This document shows, in pieces, positions 16,971-26,727 of a DNA stretch of 64,000 nt (the first letter of the stretch is position 1; every line of letters begins with the position of its first letter). The stretch is from the NCBI RefSeq assembly GCF_001655615.1, contig NZ_CP011567.1, positions 1,621,001 through 1,685,000 on the forward strand, in the 5' to 3' direction. The notes beneath the pieces were generated by a model. The model did not search any database. It was given only the letters and a program-made list of their open reading frames with translations, and had not been told where the DNA came from. This DNA comes from Pseudomonas sp. GR 6-02. Its GTDB lineage: Bacteria > Pseudomonadota > Gammaproteobacteria > Pseudomonadales > Pseudomonadaceae. Made by a program: the position numbers and the translations under genes.

Positions 16971-18314
16971 ATGATGAATCTTCGTATTCAGCGGCCGTTC
17001 ACTGCGACGCCAAGGCGCCAGGGAGGAGCGGTGAGCGTACTGATGGTGATCGCCTTGGCGGCGATTTCCATGATAGCGGCGTTGGCTCTGGACGGCGGGC
17101 ACATGATGTTGAACAAGACGCGCCTGCAAAACGCTGTGGATGCCGCTGCCCTGAGTGGCGCCAAAACCCTGCTTGAGGTGGCAGGTGCTGCCACCATGGC
17201 CAGCGCGACACGCACTGCTGCACTCAATACGCTGACGCAAAATGCCAATGCCACGGGCAACACCGAATTGGCAACGGCGGTCGCCGGCAACCCAGGCGCA
17301 TTTGCGACGGTGGAACTCTCCAGCAGCGTCTATGGCCCGTTCTCCTATCCCGGGCCGGCAAATGCCAAGTACGTTCGGGTATCGGTGCCGAGCTATCGCC
17401 TGACCGGTTTTTTCTGGAGCTTCGTTCAGACGTTAGGCACTGCGGGCCTTGGGAACAAGGCCGTGGCGGCGATCGCCACCGCCGGCCCCAGCCCTACCAG
17501 CCCCTGTGATCTTGCCCCATTGATGGTCTGTGGCGACCCGACTAAATACAACCCGGCCGCCGGCGTGTTCTGGGGCTTCCAGTTTGGCGATTTGCAGGTG
17601 TTGAAGACGGCTGCCGGCAATTCATCTCCCATTGGCCCAGGCAACTTTCAGTTGCTCGACTTTGGCTCGGGCGGCAGTACCGTCAGGGATGACCTGGCCG
17701 GAGGTGGTACGGTTTGCCGCAACGTCGGGCAAAACGTCCAGACCGCCCCTGGCAACAAGGTCGGCCCTACCTCTCAGGGGTTGAATACGCGCTTCGGCAT
17801 CTACAACGGCCCGGTCAGTGCCTCGGACTACCCGCCAGACCTGGTAACCACGTCCAGCACCCCCGCGATCACATACGACGATGCAACGGGACAAAAGATG
17901 TACAAGGGGCAAACCGTCACATCGAGCGGCGGCAATCTCACGGCGGGCGCCGACGCGATACTGGACTACAACGACTGGCGTGCGAGCACTGCCGCGTGTG
18001 TGGCCGGGACCGGCAGCGGCTGTCAGAGCGGTGGGGTGTTCGAGCGTCGGATGCTGAAAATCGTGGTGGGCGACTGCACCGGTAAACAGGGGGGTACAAC
18101 CTCGGTGCCGGTCCTGGGTTTTGGTTGCTATTTCGTGGTACAGCCCATGAGCAACGGCGGCACGGAATCGCAGATATTCGGCCAGTTTGTGAAGGAGTGC
18201 GAAGGCGATAACGTAGCCGGCCCCTCGCCGTCCACCGATGTCGGCCCGCAGATCATTCAACTCTACAAAACCTATATTGGCAGCGGCACTGGCACTCCGA
18301 GCACAGACTCGTAG
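16971..18314 (+). CDS. TadG-type pilus assembly protein (TadE/G N-terminal domain)
   Basis: A 447-residue protein. The N-terminus QGGAVSVLMVIALAAISMIAALALDGG is the hydrophobic pseudopilin-like segment of TadG proteins, followed by LQNAVDAAALSGAK. The rest is Gly/Ser/Thr-rich with about nine cysteines (for example SPCDLAPLMVCGD, CVAGTGSGCQSGG, GDCTGK, GFGCYF) that could form periplasmic disulfides. I see no von Willebrand domain, found in some TadG. Two ATGs in a row (16971, 16974) are possible starts. Confidence 0.88.
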   Translation: MMNLRIQRPFTATPRRQGGAVSVLMVIALAAISMIAALALDGGHMMLNKTRLQNAVDAAALSGAKTLLEVAGAATMASATRTAALNTLTQNANATGNTELATAVAGNPGAFATVELSSSVYGPFSYPGPANAKYVRVSVPSYRLTGFFWSFVQTLGTAGLGNKAVAAIATAGPSPTSPCDLAPLMVCGDPTKYNPAAGVFWGFQFGDLQVLKTAAGNSSPIGPGNFQLLDFGSGGSTVRDDLAGGGTVCRNVGQNVQTAPGNKVGPTSQGLNTRFGIYNGPVSASDYPPDLVTTSSTPAITYDDATGQKMYKGQTVTSSGGNLTAGADAILDYNDWRASTAACVAGTGSGCQSGGVFERRMLKIVVGDCTGKQGGTTSVPVLGFGCYFVVQPMSNGGTESQIFGQFVKECEGDNVAGPSPSTDVGPQIIQLYKTYIGSGTGTPSTDS

Positions 18315-18322
18315 GAGGCGTC

Positions 18323-18802
18323 ATGGGACTTCACTCATTCAAGCGACCACAGGCTCAGCGAGGCGTGGCATTGGTGGAATTCACCCTCGTCCTGCCGCTG
18401 TTGCTTCTGTTGTTACTGAGCCTCGGCGAATTCGGCCGCATGCTCTACCAGTACAACGTCCTGTTGCAGGCCAGCCGTGATGCCGACCGTTTTGTCGCCA
18501 GCCAGGCCTGGGACTCGACGCTCGGCGCTATCGCTCTGAGCAATACGCTGCTGACCCAGACGAAAAACGTCGCGGTCTATGGCGTGCCCAGCGCTACTGG
18601 CAGCGCTGTGGTGTCAGGGTTGACGACCGCGAACGTAGCGGTCGCCGCGGTAGGCACCGACCATGTGCGAGTCACCATCACCTATAGCTTCTGCCCGGTG
18701 ATTGGCAGTGGCAATTGTGTCGGCACGTTTCCTGGTCTTATCGGTGGGCAGTTTGCGCTGGCCATTCCGTTGGTTGCCACCACTGTCATGAGGGTGCTGT
18801 GA
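18323..18802 (+). CDS. tadE: TadE-family minor pseudopilin
   Basis: A 159-residue protein with the RGVALVEFTLVLPLLLLLLL segment of TadE pseudopilins, including the Glu five residues after the Gly cleavage point. It is processed by the TadV-type peptidase in studied systems. A strong AGGAGG ribosome site precedes ATG. The stop overlaps the next start by one base. Confidence 0.92.
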   Translation: MGLHSFKRPQAQRGVALVEFTLVLPLLLLLLLSLGEFGRMLYQYNVLLQASRDADRFVASQAWDSTLGAIALSNTLLTQTKNVAVYGVPSATGSAVVSGLTTANVAVAAVGTDHVRVTITYSFCPVIGSGNCVGTFPGLIGGQFALAIPLVATTVMRVL

Positions 18803-19296
18803 TGAATAAAAAACGCATGCACGGCACCTATGTCGTGGAGTTCGCCTTCATCGGCATGCTGGTGTTCATCCTGTTGTTCGGTGTGGTGGAAATGGGCCGC
18901 CTGTACTTCACGGTCAGTGCGCTGGATGAAGCCGCGCGGCGTGGTGCGCGGCTGGCAGCGGTGTGCAACATCAGCGATCCGGTGGTCTTGCGGCGGGCGA
19001 TCTTCAACGCCTCGACCGACGCCGGCACGAGCCAGCTGATCACGAGCCTGGCCACCACCAACCTGACGCTGACCTATCTGGACGTCAACGGTGCAGTGGT
19101 GGCCAATCCCGGCGACCTGGTCAGCGCCACTGGTTTTCGTGCCATCCGCTATGTCCAGTTGAGTCTGCAAGGCTTCGTTTTCAATCTGTTTATTCCCGGG
19201 TTCGGCGTGCCCATTACCTTGCCTGCATTCAAGGCAACCTTGCCACGCGAAAGCCTCGGGCGTCATTCCGATTCCGGGGAGATCACACCATGCTGA
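18802..19296 (+). CDS. TadE/TadF-family minor pseudopilin
   Basis: A 164-residue protein starting MNKKRMHGTYVVEFAFIGML, the same pseudopilin architecture as its upstream neighbour: short basic leader, G, Glu at +5, then a hydrophobic helix. The LYFTVSALDEAARRGARLAA stretch is typical of TadE/F. It overlaps the upstream gene by one base and the cpaE gene by seven, so all three are translationally coupled. Confidence 0.9.
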   Translation: MNKKRMHGTYVVEFAFIGMLVFILLFGVVEMGRLYFTVSALDEAARRGARLAAVCNISDPVVLRRAIFNASTDAGTSQLITSLATTNLTLTYLDVNGAVVANPGDLVSATGFRAIRYVQLSLQGFVFNLFIPGFGVPITLPAFKATLPRESLGRHSDSGEITPC

Positions 19297-20510
19297 ATAC
19301 CAAGGATACCCCGCTCTCCACTTCGACCGGCAAGGCTGGGCTGAGGTTGCTGATCAGCAGCCGTGATGCCACCTCGTTGCGCGATCTGCAGAGCGTCTGC
19401 CAGCGCATGCCCTGCCTGGAGGTGAGCACTCGCCTGGTGAGTAATGGGCATGTCGACCCGCTCTACGGCCTGGACCGCATGCCTGATCTGTTGCTGTTGC
19501 GCGTCAGCCATCTGTGGCGCGAAGAATTGGCGGCGCTGTTGCAGCGTCCGGCCCATGAGCGTCCGCCGATGTTGGTGTGCGGTCTGCTGACCGAGCAGGA
19601 AGGCATGCGCCTGGCGATGCAGGCCGGCGCCCGTGACGTGCTGCCGGAGCCTATCGCCGAGACCGAACTGGTTGCCGCCTTGAATCGCCTGGTCATGGAG
19701 GTTCGCACCGGCAGCGGGACAGAAGGGAAATTGATCGCCGTGATGAGCGCCAAGGGCGGCTCCGGCGGAACCTTGCTGGCCTGCAACCTGGCTCAACAGC
19801 TCAGCGTCAGGGGCGGCAGCACCCTATTGCTGGACATGGACCTGCAATTCGGCAGCGTGACGCATTACCTGGACGTGGCGCAGACGCACAGCCATCTCGA
19901 GGTGCTGCATCAGATCGATGGCATGGACAGCGTCGCGCTACGCGGTTTTTGCAGCCACTTCAGCCCGACCTTGCATGTGCTGGGTGGTCGGGCCGGTGAG
20001 CTGTGCCTGCCGCAGGATGCCCAACCCGAGCAACTTGACACCCTGTTGCAACTGGCCCGCGCCAGCTACGACTGGGTGGTGATCGACCTGCCGCGGCAAA
20101 TCGACCACCTCACCGGCTCCGTGCTGGAACAGGTGGACCGGGTGTACGTAGTGGTGCAGCAGAGCGTCAGTCATCTGCGCGATGCCAGCTCCCTGGTGCG
20201 GATTCTTCGCGATGACCTGGGCGTGCGCGGCGATCAGTTGCAGATCGTGGTCAACCGCTATGACAAGGCCGCAGCGATAAGCCTCAAGGATATTGGCGAG
20301 GCACTGCGCTGCACCAATCTGTCGAAATTACCCAACGACTTCAACCTGGTCAGCCAGAGTCAGAACACTGGCGTGCCGTTGGGGCTGCATGCGCCGAGGG
20401 CCGCGATTACTACCGCCCTGCGCGACATGACCGAGGACCTGGTCGGTCAACAGGTGGCCGGGAACAAAGGCTTACTCAAACGCGCCTTCAACCGTTTTTT
20501 CGGGGGATGA
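19290..20510 (+). CDS. cpaE: CpaE/TadZ-like MinD-type ATPase of the Flp system
   Basis: A 406-residue protein with an N-terminal receiver-like domain (about 20-140: LLISSRDATSLRDLQ, DVLPEPIAETELV) and a C-terminal ParA/MinD fold (MSAKGGSGGTLLACNLAQ, LLLDMDLQFGS, YDWVVIDLP). The second Walker A lysine is replaced by glycine (KGGSGGT), as often seen in CpaE/TadZ proteins. The family acts as a polar localisation factor for the pilus machine. ATG 19290 follows GGGGAG and lies inside the end of the preceding gene. Confidence 0.93.
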   Translation: MLNTKDTPLSTSTGKAGLRLLISSRDATSLRDLQSVCQRMPCLEVSTRLVSNGHVDPLYGLDRMPDLLLLRVSHLWREELAALLQRPAHERPPMLVCGLLTEQEGMRLAMQAGARDVLPEPIAETELVAALNRLVMEVRTGSGTEGKLIAVMSAKGGSGGTLLACNLAQQLSVRGGSTLLLDMDLQFGSVTHYLDVAQTHSHLEVLHQIDGMDSVALRGFCSHFSPTLHVLGGRAGELCLPQDAQPEQLDTLLQLARASYDWVVIDLPRQIDHLTGSVLEQVDRVYVVVQQSVSHLRDASSLVRILRDDLGVRGDQLQIVVNRYDKAAAISLKDIGEALRCTNLSKLPNDFNLVSQSQNTGVPLGLHAPRAAITTALRDMTEDLVGQQVAGNKGLLKRAFNRFFGG

Positions 20511-20513
20511 CCC

Positions 20514-21953
20514 ATGATCAGCGACTTTCGTAACCGCTTGCGCAAACAGTCCGGTAAACCCGCAGCATCGTCAGCTGCTCAGGGCGACGACCTGCTGGAT
20601 CCGGCAGAGGAAATAATGGCGTGGGAGCGTGCAACACCGGACGTTCTTTACGAAACCAGAAGCCAGGTCACCCCGGTGGAAGCCGAGTGGCGGGAAAAAA
20701 TCTACCAGCAATTGCTCAAGGTCATGGACCTGTCCTTGCTGGACTCCCTTGAACAGGCCGAGGCCTCACGGCAGATCCGTGATATTTGCCAGCGCCTGCT
20801 CGACGAGCATTCGGCACCGGTGAGTACCACCAGCCGCCAGTTGATCATCAAGCAGATCACCGACGAGGTGCTCGGCCTGGGGCCCCTGGAACCGTTGCTG
20901 GCCGATCACAGCGTGTCCGACATTCTGGTCAACGGCTATGCCTCGGTCTATGTCGAACGCTTCGGCAAACTGCAACGGACCGATGTGCGTTTTCGCGATG
21001 ATCACCATTTGCTGAATATCATCGACCGCATCGTGTCCAGCCTGGGTCGGCGTATCGACGAGTCCTCGCCATTGGTGGACGCCCGGCTCAAGGACGGTTC
21101 GCGGGTCAACGCGATTATCCCGCCGCTGGCCATCGACGGCCCGAGCATGTCGATTCGCCGTTTTGCGGTGGACCTGCTCAATACCGACAGCCTGATTCAG
21201 GTGGGGACATTGACCCCGGCCATTGCGCTGCTGCTCAAGGCGATTGTCCGCGGGCGCCTGAACGTGCTGATTTCCGGCGGTACCGGTAGCGGCAAAACCA
21301 CCATGCTCAACGTGTTGTCCAGTTTCATCCCGCACAACGAGCGGATCGTCACCATCGAAGACTCGGCCGAACTGCAACTGCAGCAGCCCCACGTGGTGCG
21401 CCTGGAAACCCGGCCTTCGAACATCGAAGGGCGTGGCGAGGTGAGTCAGCGGGAGTTGGTGCGCAACAGTTTGCGGATGCGCCCGGACCGCATTGTGATC
21501 GGCGAAGTGCGCGGTGCCGAGGCGTTGGACATGCTGACGGCCATGAACACCGGCCATGACGGTTCATTGACCACGATCCACGCCAACACCGCGCGCGATG
21601 CGTTGGGGCGAGTCGAGAACATGGTGTCGATGAGCGGGGCGACCTTCCCGATCAAGGCCATGCGTCAGCAGATCGCGTCGGCCATCGATGTGGTGATCCA
21701 GCTGGAACGTCAGGAGGACGGCAAGCGCCGGCTGGTCAGCGTGCAAGAGATCAACGGCATGGAAGGCGAGATCATCACCATGACCGAAATTTTCTCCTTT
21801 GCGCGCCAGGGCATGGGTGAAAACGGTGAAGTGCTTGGCGATTATCGTCCCAGCGGCATGATTCCGGCCTTCCGCGATGTGCTGGCCAAGCGCGGCATCG
21901 AGTTGCCGCTGACGATGTTCAGGCCTGAATGGATGGAGGCACGGCAGCCATGA
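20514..21953 (+). CDS. cpaF: CpaF/TadA secretion ATPase of the Flp system
   Basis: A 479-residue hexameric traffic ATPase that powers Flp pilus extrusion. It has Walker [13 protein letters not shown], the Asp box ([12 protein letters not shown]), Walker [17 protein letters not shown] and the His box ([12 protein letters not shown]), plus the N-terminal domain ([14 protein letters not shown]) of the GspE/TadA family. It lies three bases after cpaE. Its stop overlaps the tadB start in ATGA. Confidence 0.97.
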   Translation: MISDFRNRLRKQSGKPAASSAAQGDDLLDPAEEIMAWERATPDVLYETRSQVTPVEAEWREKIYQQLLKVMDLSLLDSLEQAEASRQIRDICQRLLDEHSAPVSTTSRQLIIKQITDEVLGLGPLEPLLADHSVSDILVNGYASVYVERFGKLQRTDVRFRDDHHLLNIIDRIVSSLGRRIDESSPLVDARLKDGSRVNAIIPPLAIDGPSMSIRRFAVDLLNTDSLIQVGTLTPAIALLLKAIVRGRLNVLISGGTGSGKTTMLNVLSSFIPHNERIVTIEDSAELQLQQPHVVRLETRPSNIEGRGEVSQRELVRNSLRMRPDRIVIGEVRGAEALDMLTAMNTGHDGSLTTIHANTARDALGRVENMVSMSGATFPIKAMRQQIASAIDVVIQLERQEDGKRRLVSVQEINGMEGEIITMTEIFSFARQGMGENGEVLGDYRPSGMIPAFRDVLAKRGIELPLTMFRPEWMEARQP

Positions 21954-22936
21954 GCCATATTCCTGCTGAATTCATTGTGATGTTCCTGGGCATGGTGTTT
22001 ATCGCCGTGTTCCTCTTGTCCCAGGGCGTGGTGGTGCCGGTGTTCGGCGAAGCGGGCAAGATGCGCAAGCGCATCCGCGGCCGTTTGCATGTACTGGAAA
22101 AAGCCAACAATTTGCCCAACATGCAGACGGTGTTGCGGCAGAAATACCTGACACGTTTGTCGCCACTGGAGGCCATGCTCGAGCAGTTGCCGTTCATGGC
22201 GAGCCTTACGCAGATGATCGAGCAGGGCGGCCATGAATACCGCGCTTATCGAGTGATCTTGCTCGGGCTGTTCCTGGGTGCGTGTGCGGGCATCTCGATC
22301 TGGATGGTCGTGACCGTCTGGTGGATGGCGTTGCTGGCAGGCTTCGGGGTGTTCTGGTTACCCCTGCTGAAAATTTCTCGTGACCGTAGCAAACGTTTCG
22401 CTGCGTTTGAGGAAGGCCTGCCGGATGCGCTGGATGCCATGTGCCGGGCCTTGCGTGCCGGGCACCCGTTCAACGAAACCCTGCGTCTGGTCGCCGAGGA
22501 GCACAAGGGGCCTGTCGCTCATGAGTTCGGCCTGACCTTTGCCGACATCAACTATGGCAACGATGTTCGCCGGGCCATGCTCGGCCTGCTGGAGCGCATG
22601 CCCAGCATGACGGTGATGATGCTGGTGACTTCGATCCTCATCCACCGCGAGACTGGCGGCAATCTGACGGAAGTGCTGGAGCGTCTGAGTCGGCTGATCC
22701 GCGGGCGTTTCCGCTTTCAGCGCAAGATCAAAACCCTGTCGGCGGAAGGGCGCATGTCGGCCTGGGTGCTGGTGGCGATTCCCTTTGTGCTGGCTATTGC
22801 GATCGTGCTCACAAGCCCCAGCTACATGCCTGTGCTGCTCAATGATCCCATAGGCCACAAGCTGATCATCGGGGCTTTCTGCGCCATGTTGATCGGGATT
22901 TTCTGGATACGAAAAATCATCCGGATTCAGGTTTAA
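21950..22936 (+). CDS. tadB: Inner-membrane platform protein TadB
   Basis: A 328-residue GspF-domain protein with hydrophobic segments near the N-terminus, around 100-145 and at the C-terminal end. The T2SF signature region [20 protein letters not shown] is present. It pairs with TadC as the membrane platform driven by CpaF. The ATG overlaps the cpaF stop (ATGA at 21950-21953). Confidence 0.95.
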   Translation: MSHIPAEFIVMFLGMVFIAVFLLSQGVVVPVFGEAGKMRKRIRGRLHVLEKANNLPNMQTVLRQKYLTRLSPLEAMLEQLPFMASLTQMIEQGGHEYRAYRVILLGLFLGACAGISIWMVVTVWWMALLAGFGVFWLPLLKISRDRSKRFAAFEEGLPDALDAMCRALRAGHPFNETLRLVAEEHKGPVAHEFGLTFADINYGNDVRRAMLGLLERMPSMTVMMLVTSILIHRETGGNLTEVLERLSRLIRGRFRFQRKIKTLSAEGRMSAWVLVAIPFVLAIAIVLTSPSYMPVLLNDPIGHKLIIGAFCAMLIGIFWIRKIIRIQV

Positions 22937-22965
22937 GCGATATTCGCTACCGGGAGGTACAGGTC

Positions 22966-23934
22966 ATGGACTTTTTACTCGGGTTGTTCAGTCGGTTCAC
23001 GGGGAACGAGGAAGTAGCGCGCCTGTTGTTCCTTGGCGCGATCGGTTTGAGTACGGTGCTTGCGGTCGTCGCCTTGATGTTGCTGATGCTGGGTCTCCAG
23101 GACCCGGTACAGCGTCGTCTGGCGCTGATCAAGCGCGGTTATTTGGGCAATACGGCAGGGCAGGAAGCGCCGAGTAATCTGCAGCTGTTGCTGGAGCGGG
23201 TCGGCCAGCGCTTTGCCTCGGCTGAATCGGCCCAGGCGTCAGTTACCCAGACTCTGTTGACGCATGCGGGTTACCGCTCCTCTTCGGCGGTGCAGATGTA
23301 CTGGGCGGTGCGCTTGATGTTACCGCTATTGATGGTCGGCCTTGCGTTGTTGCTGTTGCCGCTGATTCCCAAGGTTTCCCTGGCTGTGGGGCTGTTGTTG
23401 GTGGTCATGGTGGCCGGTATCGGATGGTTGCTGCCAGCGCTGTATGTCGCCAAACGTAAGCAGGCGCGTCAAAACCGGCTGCGTATCGCGTTTCCAGATG
23501 CGCTGGATCTGATGGTGGTCTGCGTGGAGTCAGGCCTGTCACTGCCTACGACCATTGAACGGGTGGCTGAAGAGATGTCGGTCAGTCATGTTGAACTGGC
23601 TGAAGAGCTGGCCCTGGTCAATGCGCAGATCCGCGCGGGCATCACCAGTACCGAGGCGCTCAAACAACTGGCCATACGCACCGGTCTGGAGGACGTGCAA
23701 GGGTTGGTCAGCCTGTTGGCGCAGAGTATTCGCTTTGGTACCAGCGTGGCCGACACCCTGCGCATCTATGCCGATGAATTCCGTGATCGGCGTACGCAGG
23801 CCGCCGAAGAGGCGGGGGCGAAAATCGGCACCAAGCTGATATTTCCACTGATTTTCTGCCTGTGGCCGAGCTTCTTTCTGGTCGCCATCGGCCCGGCCAT
23901 GATTGGCGTAATGAAAGCATTCGGAAATATGTAA
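22966..23934 (+). CDS. tadC: Inner-membrane platform protein TadC
   Basis: A 322-residue GspF-domain paralogue of TadB with the FPDALDLMVVCVESGLSLPT signature and four hydrophobic segments. It is the last plus-strand gene of the Flp locus. GGGAGG precedes the start, and 29 bases separate it from tadB. Downstream lies a REPIN, then the convergent DUF3613 gene. Confidence 0.95.
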   Translation: MDFLLGLFSRFTGNEEVARLLFLGAIGLSTVLAVVALMLLMLGLQDPVQRRLALIKRGYLGNTAGQEAPSNLQLLLERVGQRFASAESAQASVTQTLLTHAGYRSSSAVQMYWAVRLMLPLLMVGLALLLLPLIPKVSLAVGLLLVVMVAGIGWLLPALYVAKRKQARQNRLRIAFPDALDLMVVCVESGLSLPTTIERVAEEMSVSHVELAEELALVNAQIRAGITSTEALKQLAIRTGLEDVQGLVSLLAQSIRFGTSVADTLRIYADEFRDRRTQAAEEAGAKIGTKLIFPLIFCLWPSFFLVAIGPAMIGVMKAFGNM

Positions 23935-24030
23935 GAGGATCGGGTGGGGGGCTGTCGAATCAGATGGCCTTGCCACCCGAACCTGATCTGTACTTCCCCT
24001 CCCAAGATCTACACCGCTCGCTCCTACGGG

Positions 24031-24236
24031 CAATGTTGTTCACTTAAGCCGTAATGCGATCTGTAGCAGCTGGCGAAGCCTGCGTTCGGCTGCGAAGCAG
24101 TCGTAAAATCAGCCATTGCGGTGCGTCAGGTACATCACGGCAGCCGGACTCACGACTGCTGCGCAGCCGAACGCAGCCTTCGGCAGCTGCTACAAAGAAT
24201 GCGTCGCGGCTGAAACTGTTTAAGTGAACAGCATTG
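24031..24236. repeat. REPIN nested inside a second 17-bp inverted repeat
   Basis: Two inverted REP copies (24062-24103 and 24152-24193, three mismatches in about 42) lie inside outer arms 24031-24047 and 24220-24236. The outer arms share CAATG(T/C)TGTTCACTTAA with one mismatch. The gene-free stretch 23935-24367 contains only this element and a small hairpin at 24305-24326 (AGCCTGGC / GCCAGGCT). That hairpin has no clear T run and may end the convergent transcripts. Confidence 0.82.
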
Positions 24237-24367
24237 CGCTCCAGGGGGACTCGGTCAGAACTGAACAATGTGTAGATGCCAATACTTTCCAGCAGACGTG
24301 ATTAAGCCTGGCGTTTTAGCCAGGCTACTCTGGACGATGCCAGAGGTTGATCATCCATTGACGTCCC

Positions 24368-24640
24368 TCAGTTGCTGCTGGAGGTCATTTTCCCCCCAGC
24401 CTTCTGCTCAAAGAACATCGGGATCGGGTAGGTGAAGCTGTTCAGCCAGCGCTGGAAGGACAGGTCACGCTCAGTGACCGATGCAGTTTGTCGAAAAGGG
24501 GAGGCAACCACACCACGAATCTGTAGCTGCATCCACTGTTCGGTGCCCTTTTGCGGCGCCGAGGAGGGACCTGGCTCAATAGCCCAGGCACTGGTGGACA
24601 GGCAAGCCATGCACACAATCAACAGCCCTTTGGTATTCAT
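24368..24640 (-). CDS. DUF3613-type small periplasmic protein of the Flp locus
   Basis: A 90-residue protein with a Sec signal peptide (LIVCMACLSTSAWA, cleavage about residue 20) and a central segment TEQWMQLQIRGVVASP. The pattern matches small DUF3613 proteins commonly found in pseudomonad Flp loci. No enzymatic motif is seen. It lies 18 bases downstream of tadD in the minus-strand operon. Its role in the pilus is unknown. Confidence 0.8.
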   Translation of the reverse strand: MNTKGLLIVCMACLSTSAWAIEPGPSSAPQKGTEQWMQLQIRGVVASPFRQTASVTERDLSFQRWLNSFTYPIPMFFEQKAGGKMTSSSN

Positions 24641-24658
24641 CTCGACTCCTCGTACGTT

Positions 24659-25375
24659 CTACTTGATCGCAGCATTGGCTGAGGCATCGACTACGGCCTC
24701 AGTCTTGCGATTCCCCTCGGAAGCCACCGCTTTTTTGGCAGAGGCCTTGAGTTTTTCCGCTCGGGTTTGAGCCTCTGCAACTTGCTGGGGACTCAAGCTG
24801 GCGCGGTTCGCGAGTTCGGCAGCCGCCTTCCAGTTATCCTGATAGATCAGCAGCGTCACCATGTTGAGTGCCGCCAGTGAATCCGCCTGCTTGAGCTCCA
24901 TGGCCGTCATGAACTCGAAGCGTGCTTCAGGGATCCGTCGCTGATTGAGGTAGACGACCCCCAGGTCATTGCGCATCTTGTCGTCGGTGGGGGACATCTT
25001 CACCGCGCGTTCGAGGTGAGTGGTAGCGCCGGCGTTATCATTTTTGGCCGCGGCCAACTGGCCCAGGCCATGTTCCCCTTCAGCGGCCAGACAGGTGCCG
25101 AGCAGGCTTTGATACAACGGCTCCGCATCTTTACGCCCCATCAAGCGCAGCACCCGGGCCTTGCGCAGACGAACCTGGACCAGGTCATCGGGCAAACCTT
25201 CCAGGTTCGCCAGGCTGGCATACAAACGGCCTTCGTTGGCCATGTTGTCGGCCAGGTTCAGGGCCAACTCTTGCTCCGAAGCGGGTTTGGCACAACTGCC
25301 CGGTCGCGAAACAATACCGTTGGTGGCACAACCTGCGAGCATCAATGTCGCCGTTATTGCAATGACTGCTTTCAT
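24659..25375 (-). CDS. tadD: TadD-like TPR lipoprotein
   Basis: A 238-residue lipoprotein: the signal ends in the lipobox LMLAGC. Tetratricopeptide-like helices follow at about 80-190 (LGQLAAAKNDNAGATTHLER, NDLGVVYLNQRRIPEARFEF). TadD is needed for Flp secretion and is thought to help the secretin, like pilotins. ATG 25375 is chosen because AGAGGAC lies just upstream and the lipobox follows at a proper distance. A longer open frame to 25501 would put the signal inside the protein. Confidence 0.9.
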   Translation of the reverse strand: MKAVIAITATLMLAGCATNGIVSRPGSCAKPASEQELALNLADNMANEGRLYASLANLEGLPDDLVQVRLRKARVLRLMGRKDAEPLYQSLLGTCLAAEGEHGLGQLAAAKNDNAGATTHLERAVKMSPTDDKMRNDLGVVYLNQRRIPEARFEFMTAMELKQADSLAALNMVTLLIYQDNWKAAAELANRASLSPQQVAEAQTRAEKLKASAKKAVASEGNRKTEAVVDASANAAIK

Positions 25376-25497
25376 CGAGTGTCCTCTGGCTACAACACGT
25401 TGAACGCCTGGCCAATGGCAATACAGCTGGCCCGCCAAGCGCTCAAGGTCACCGTTAAGAGTGAGGGCGAAAGCCCGGTTCAGCGTCTGGCTCCGGT

Positions 25498-26727
25498 TCA
25501 TTGCGAGAGCCCGGTCTTACTGTCGAAATCACCATTTTCTAGGAAGAACATGCGGTAGAAGTTCGGGTCGTAATTGCGCAGCTGCTCGCCAGGCAACGAC
25601 GGCAGTTGTGCATTGGCCGCCAGGGGCTGGACCAGATGCGGGGTGACGATCATCAGCAGTTCGCGCTCCTCACGGTTGACGGAGTTGTCGCGGAAGAACG
25701 CGCCCAGAATCGGGATATCGCCCAGCCCCGGGAATTTGTTCACCTGGGAATTGTTGCGAGTGCTGATCAGGCCGCTGATGACGAAGCTTTCGCCGTCGGC
25801 CAGGGAGATGCTGGTGTCGGTACGGCGTATGGTCAGCGCCGGAACTATGGTGCCGGCGATGCTGACGGCGTTGGTGAAGTCCAGTTCACTGACTTCCGGC
25901 GCCACCTTCAGGGCGATACGGTTTTTCTCGATGATGGTTGGCGTCAGAGTCAGGCGGATACCGAACTCCTTGTACTCGATGGAGATGTTATCGCTGCCCG
26001 AACTGGGCACCGGAATCGGTACTTCACCGCCGGCCAGGAAGCTCGCACTCTGCCCGCTGAGCGCCACCAGGCTTGGCCGCGCCAGGGTATAGGCGAAACC
26101 GCTGCCTTCCAGCGCGTTGATCGCTACCAGGGTATTACCGGTAGCAAAGTTGAGGTTGAACATGCCGTTGTCCACCGGCACCGACGGTGTGACGACGCCG
26201 CCAATGGTAGGCAAGGTTCTCGGCGAGCCGAACAGGAAGTTGCCGCGGGTGCCGAAAATAGACGCTGAGGCTTCCTTGAGTTTGGTCCGGCTGACTTCAA
26301 CGAAGCGAATATCGGTCTGTACCTGGCTCGGCAGCAGCGGGTCTTCGTAAGGTCCGGTCGACGCGCTGGTCAGCGCCGAGGTGGCCCGGCCCTTGACGAA
26401 CACCATGCTATGGCGCGGCTCTTTCGAACAGCCGGTCCAGACCATCAGGCTGGTGGTGCCCGGTGTCAGACCAGTGAGCAGGAAGGCGTTGGGGTTGTTG
26501 CCGCTGGGTTGCACATCGGCAATTTTCGGGTCACCCACGGCCAGTTGCGTCACCGGAACCGGAGTGCGCAGTTCACTCTGAAGCCCCTGACCGACCTCGA
26601 ACGTTGTCGGCATACTGTCCATCTGCGAACAATTGGCCGCCGCGGCCTGAGCCGCGTCCACGCTGAGGCCCATCCAGAACAGGCCATGGATAATTCGCTT
26701 GAAAGCGGGCACGGTACGATAGCTCAT
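25498..26727 (-). CDS. cpaC: CpaC/RcpA outer-membrane secretin of the Flp system
   Basis: A 409-residue secretin. A Sec signal (about 1-29) is followed by the pilus-formation N-terminal domain (TFEVGQGLQSELRTPVPVTQ, then VGDPKIADV) and the secretin C-domain (NSQVNKFPGLGDIPILGAFF, LLMIVTPHLV). It forms the outer-membrane pore for the Flp fibre. ATG 26727 follows GAGGA by nine bases. It is the first gene of the minus-strand operon that runs on to tadD and the DUF3613 gene. Confidence 0.95.
   Translation of the reverse strand: MSYRTVPAFKRIIHGLFWMGLSVDAAQAAAANCSQMDSMPTTFEVGQGLQSELRTPVPVTQLAVGDPKIADVQPSGNNPNAFLLTGLTPGTTSLMVWTGCSKEPRHSMVFVKGRATSALTSASTGPYEDPLLPSQVQTDIRFVEVSRTKLKEASASIFGTRGNFLFGSPRTLPTIGGVVTPSVPVDNGMFNLNFATGNTLVAINALEGSGFAYTLARPSLVALSGQSASFLAGGEVPIPVPSSGSDNISIEYKEFGIRLTLTPTIIEKNRIALKVAPEVSELDFTNAVSIAGTIVPALTIRRTDTSISLADGESFVISGLISTRNNSQVNKFPGLGDIPILGAFFRDNSVNREERELLMIVTPHLVQPLAANAQLPSLPGEQLRNYDPNFYRMFFLENGDFDSKTGLSQ

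Noticed and set aside
24305..24326. Hairpin AGCCTGGC/GCCAGGCT as a terminator for tadC or the DUF3613 gene
   Set aside because: No T run follows on either strand, so intrinsic termination is not supported.
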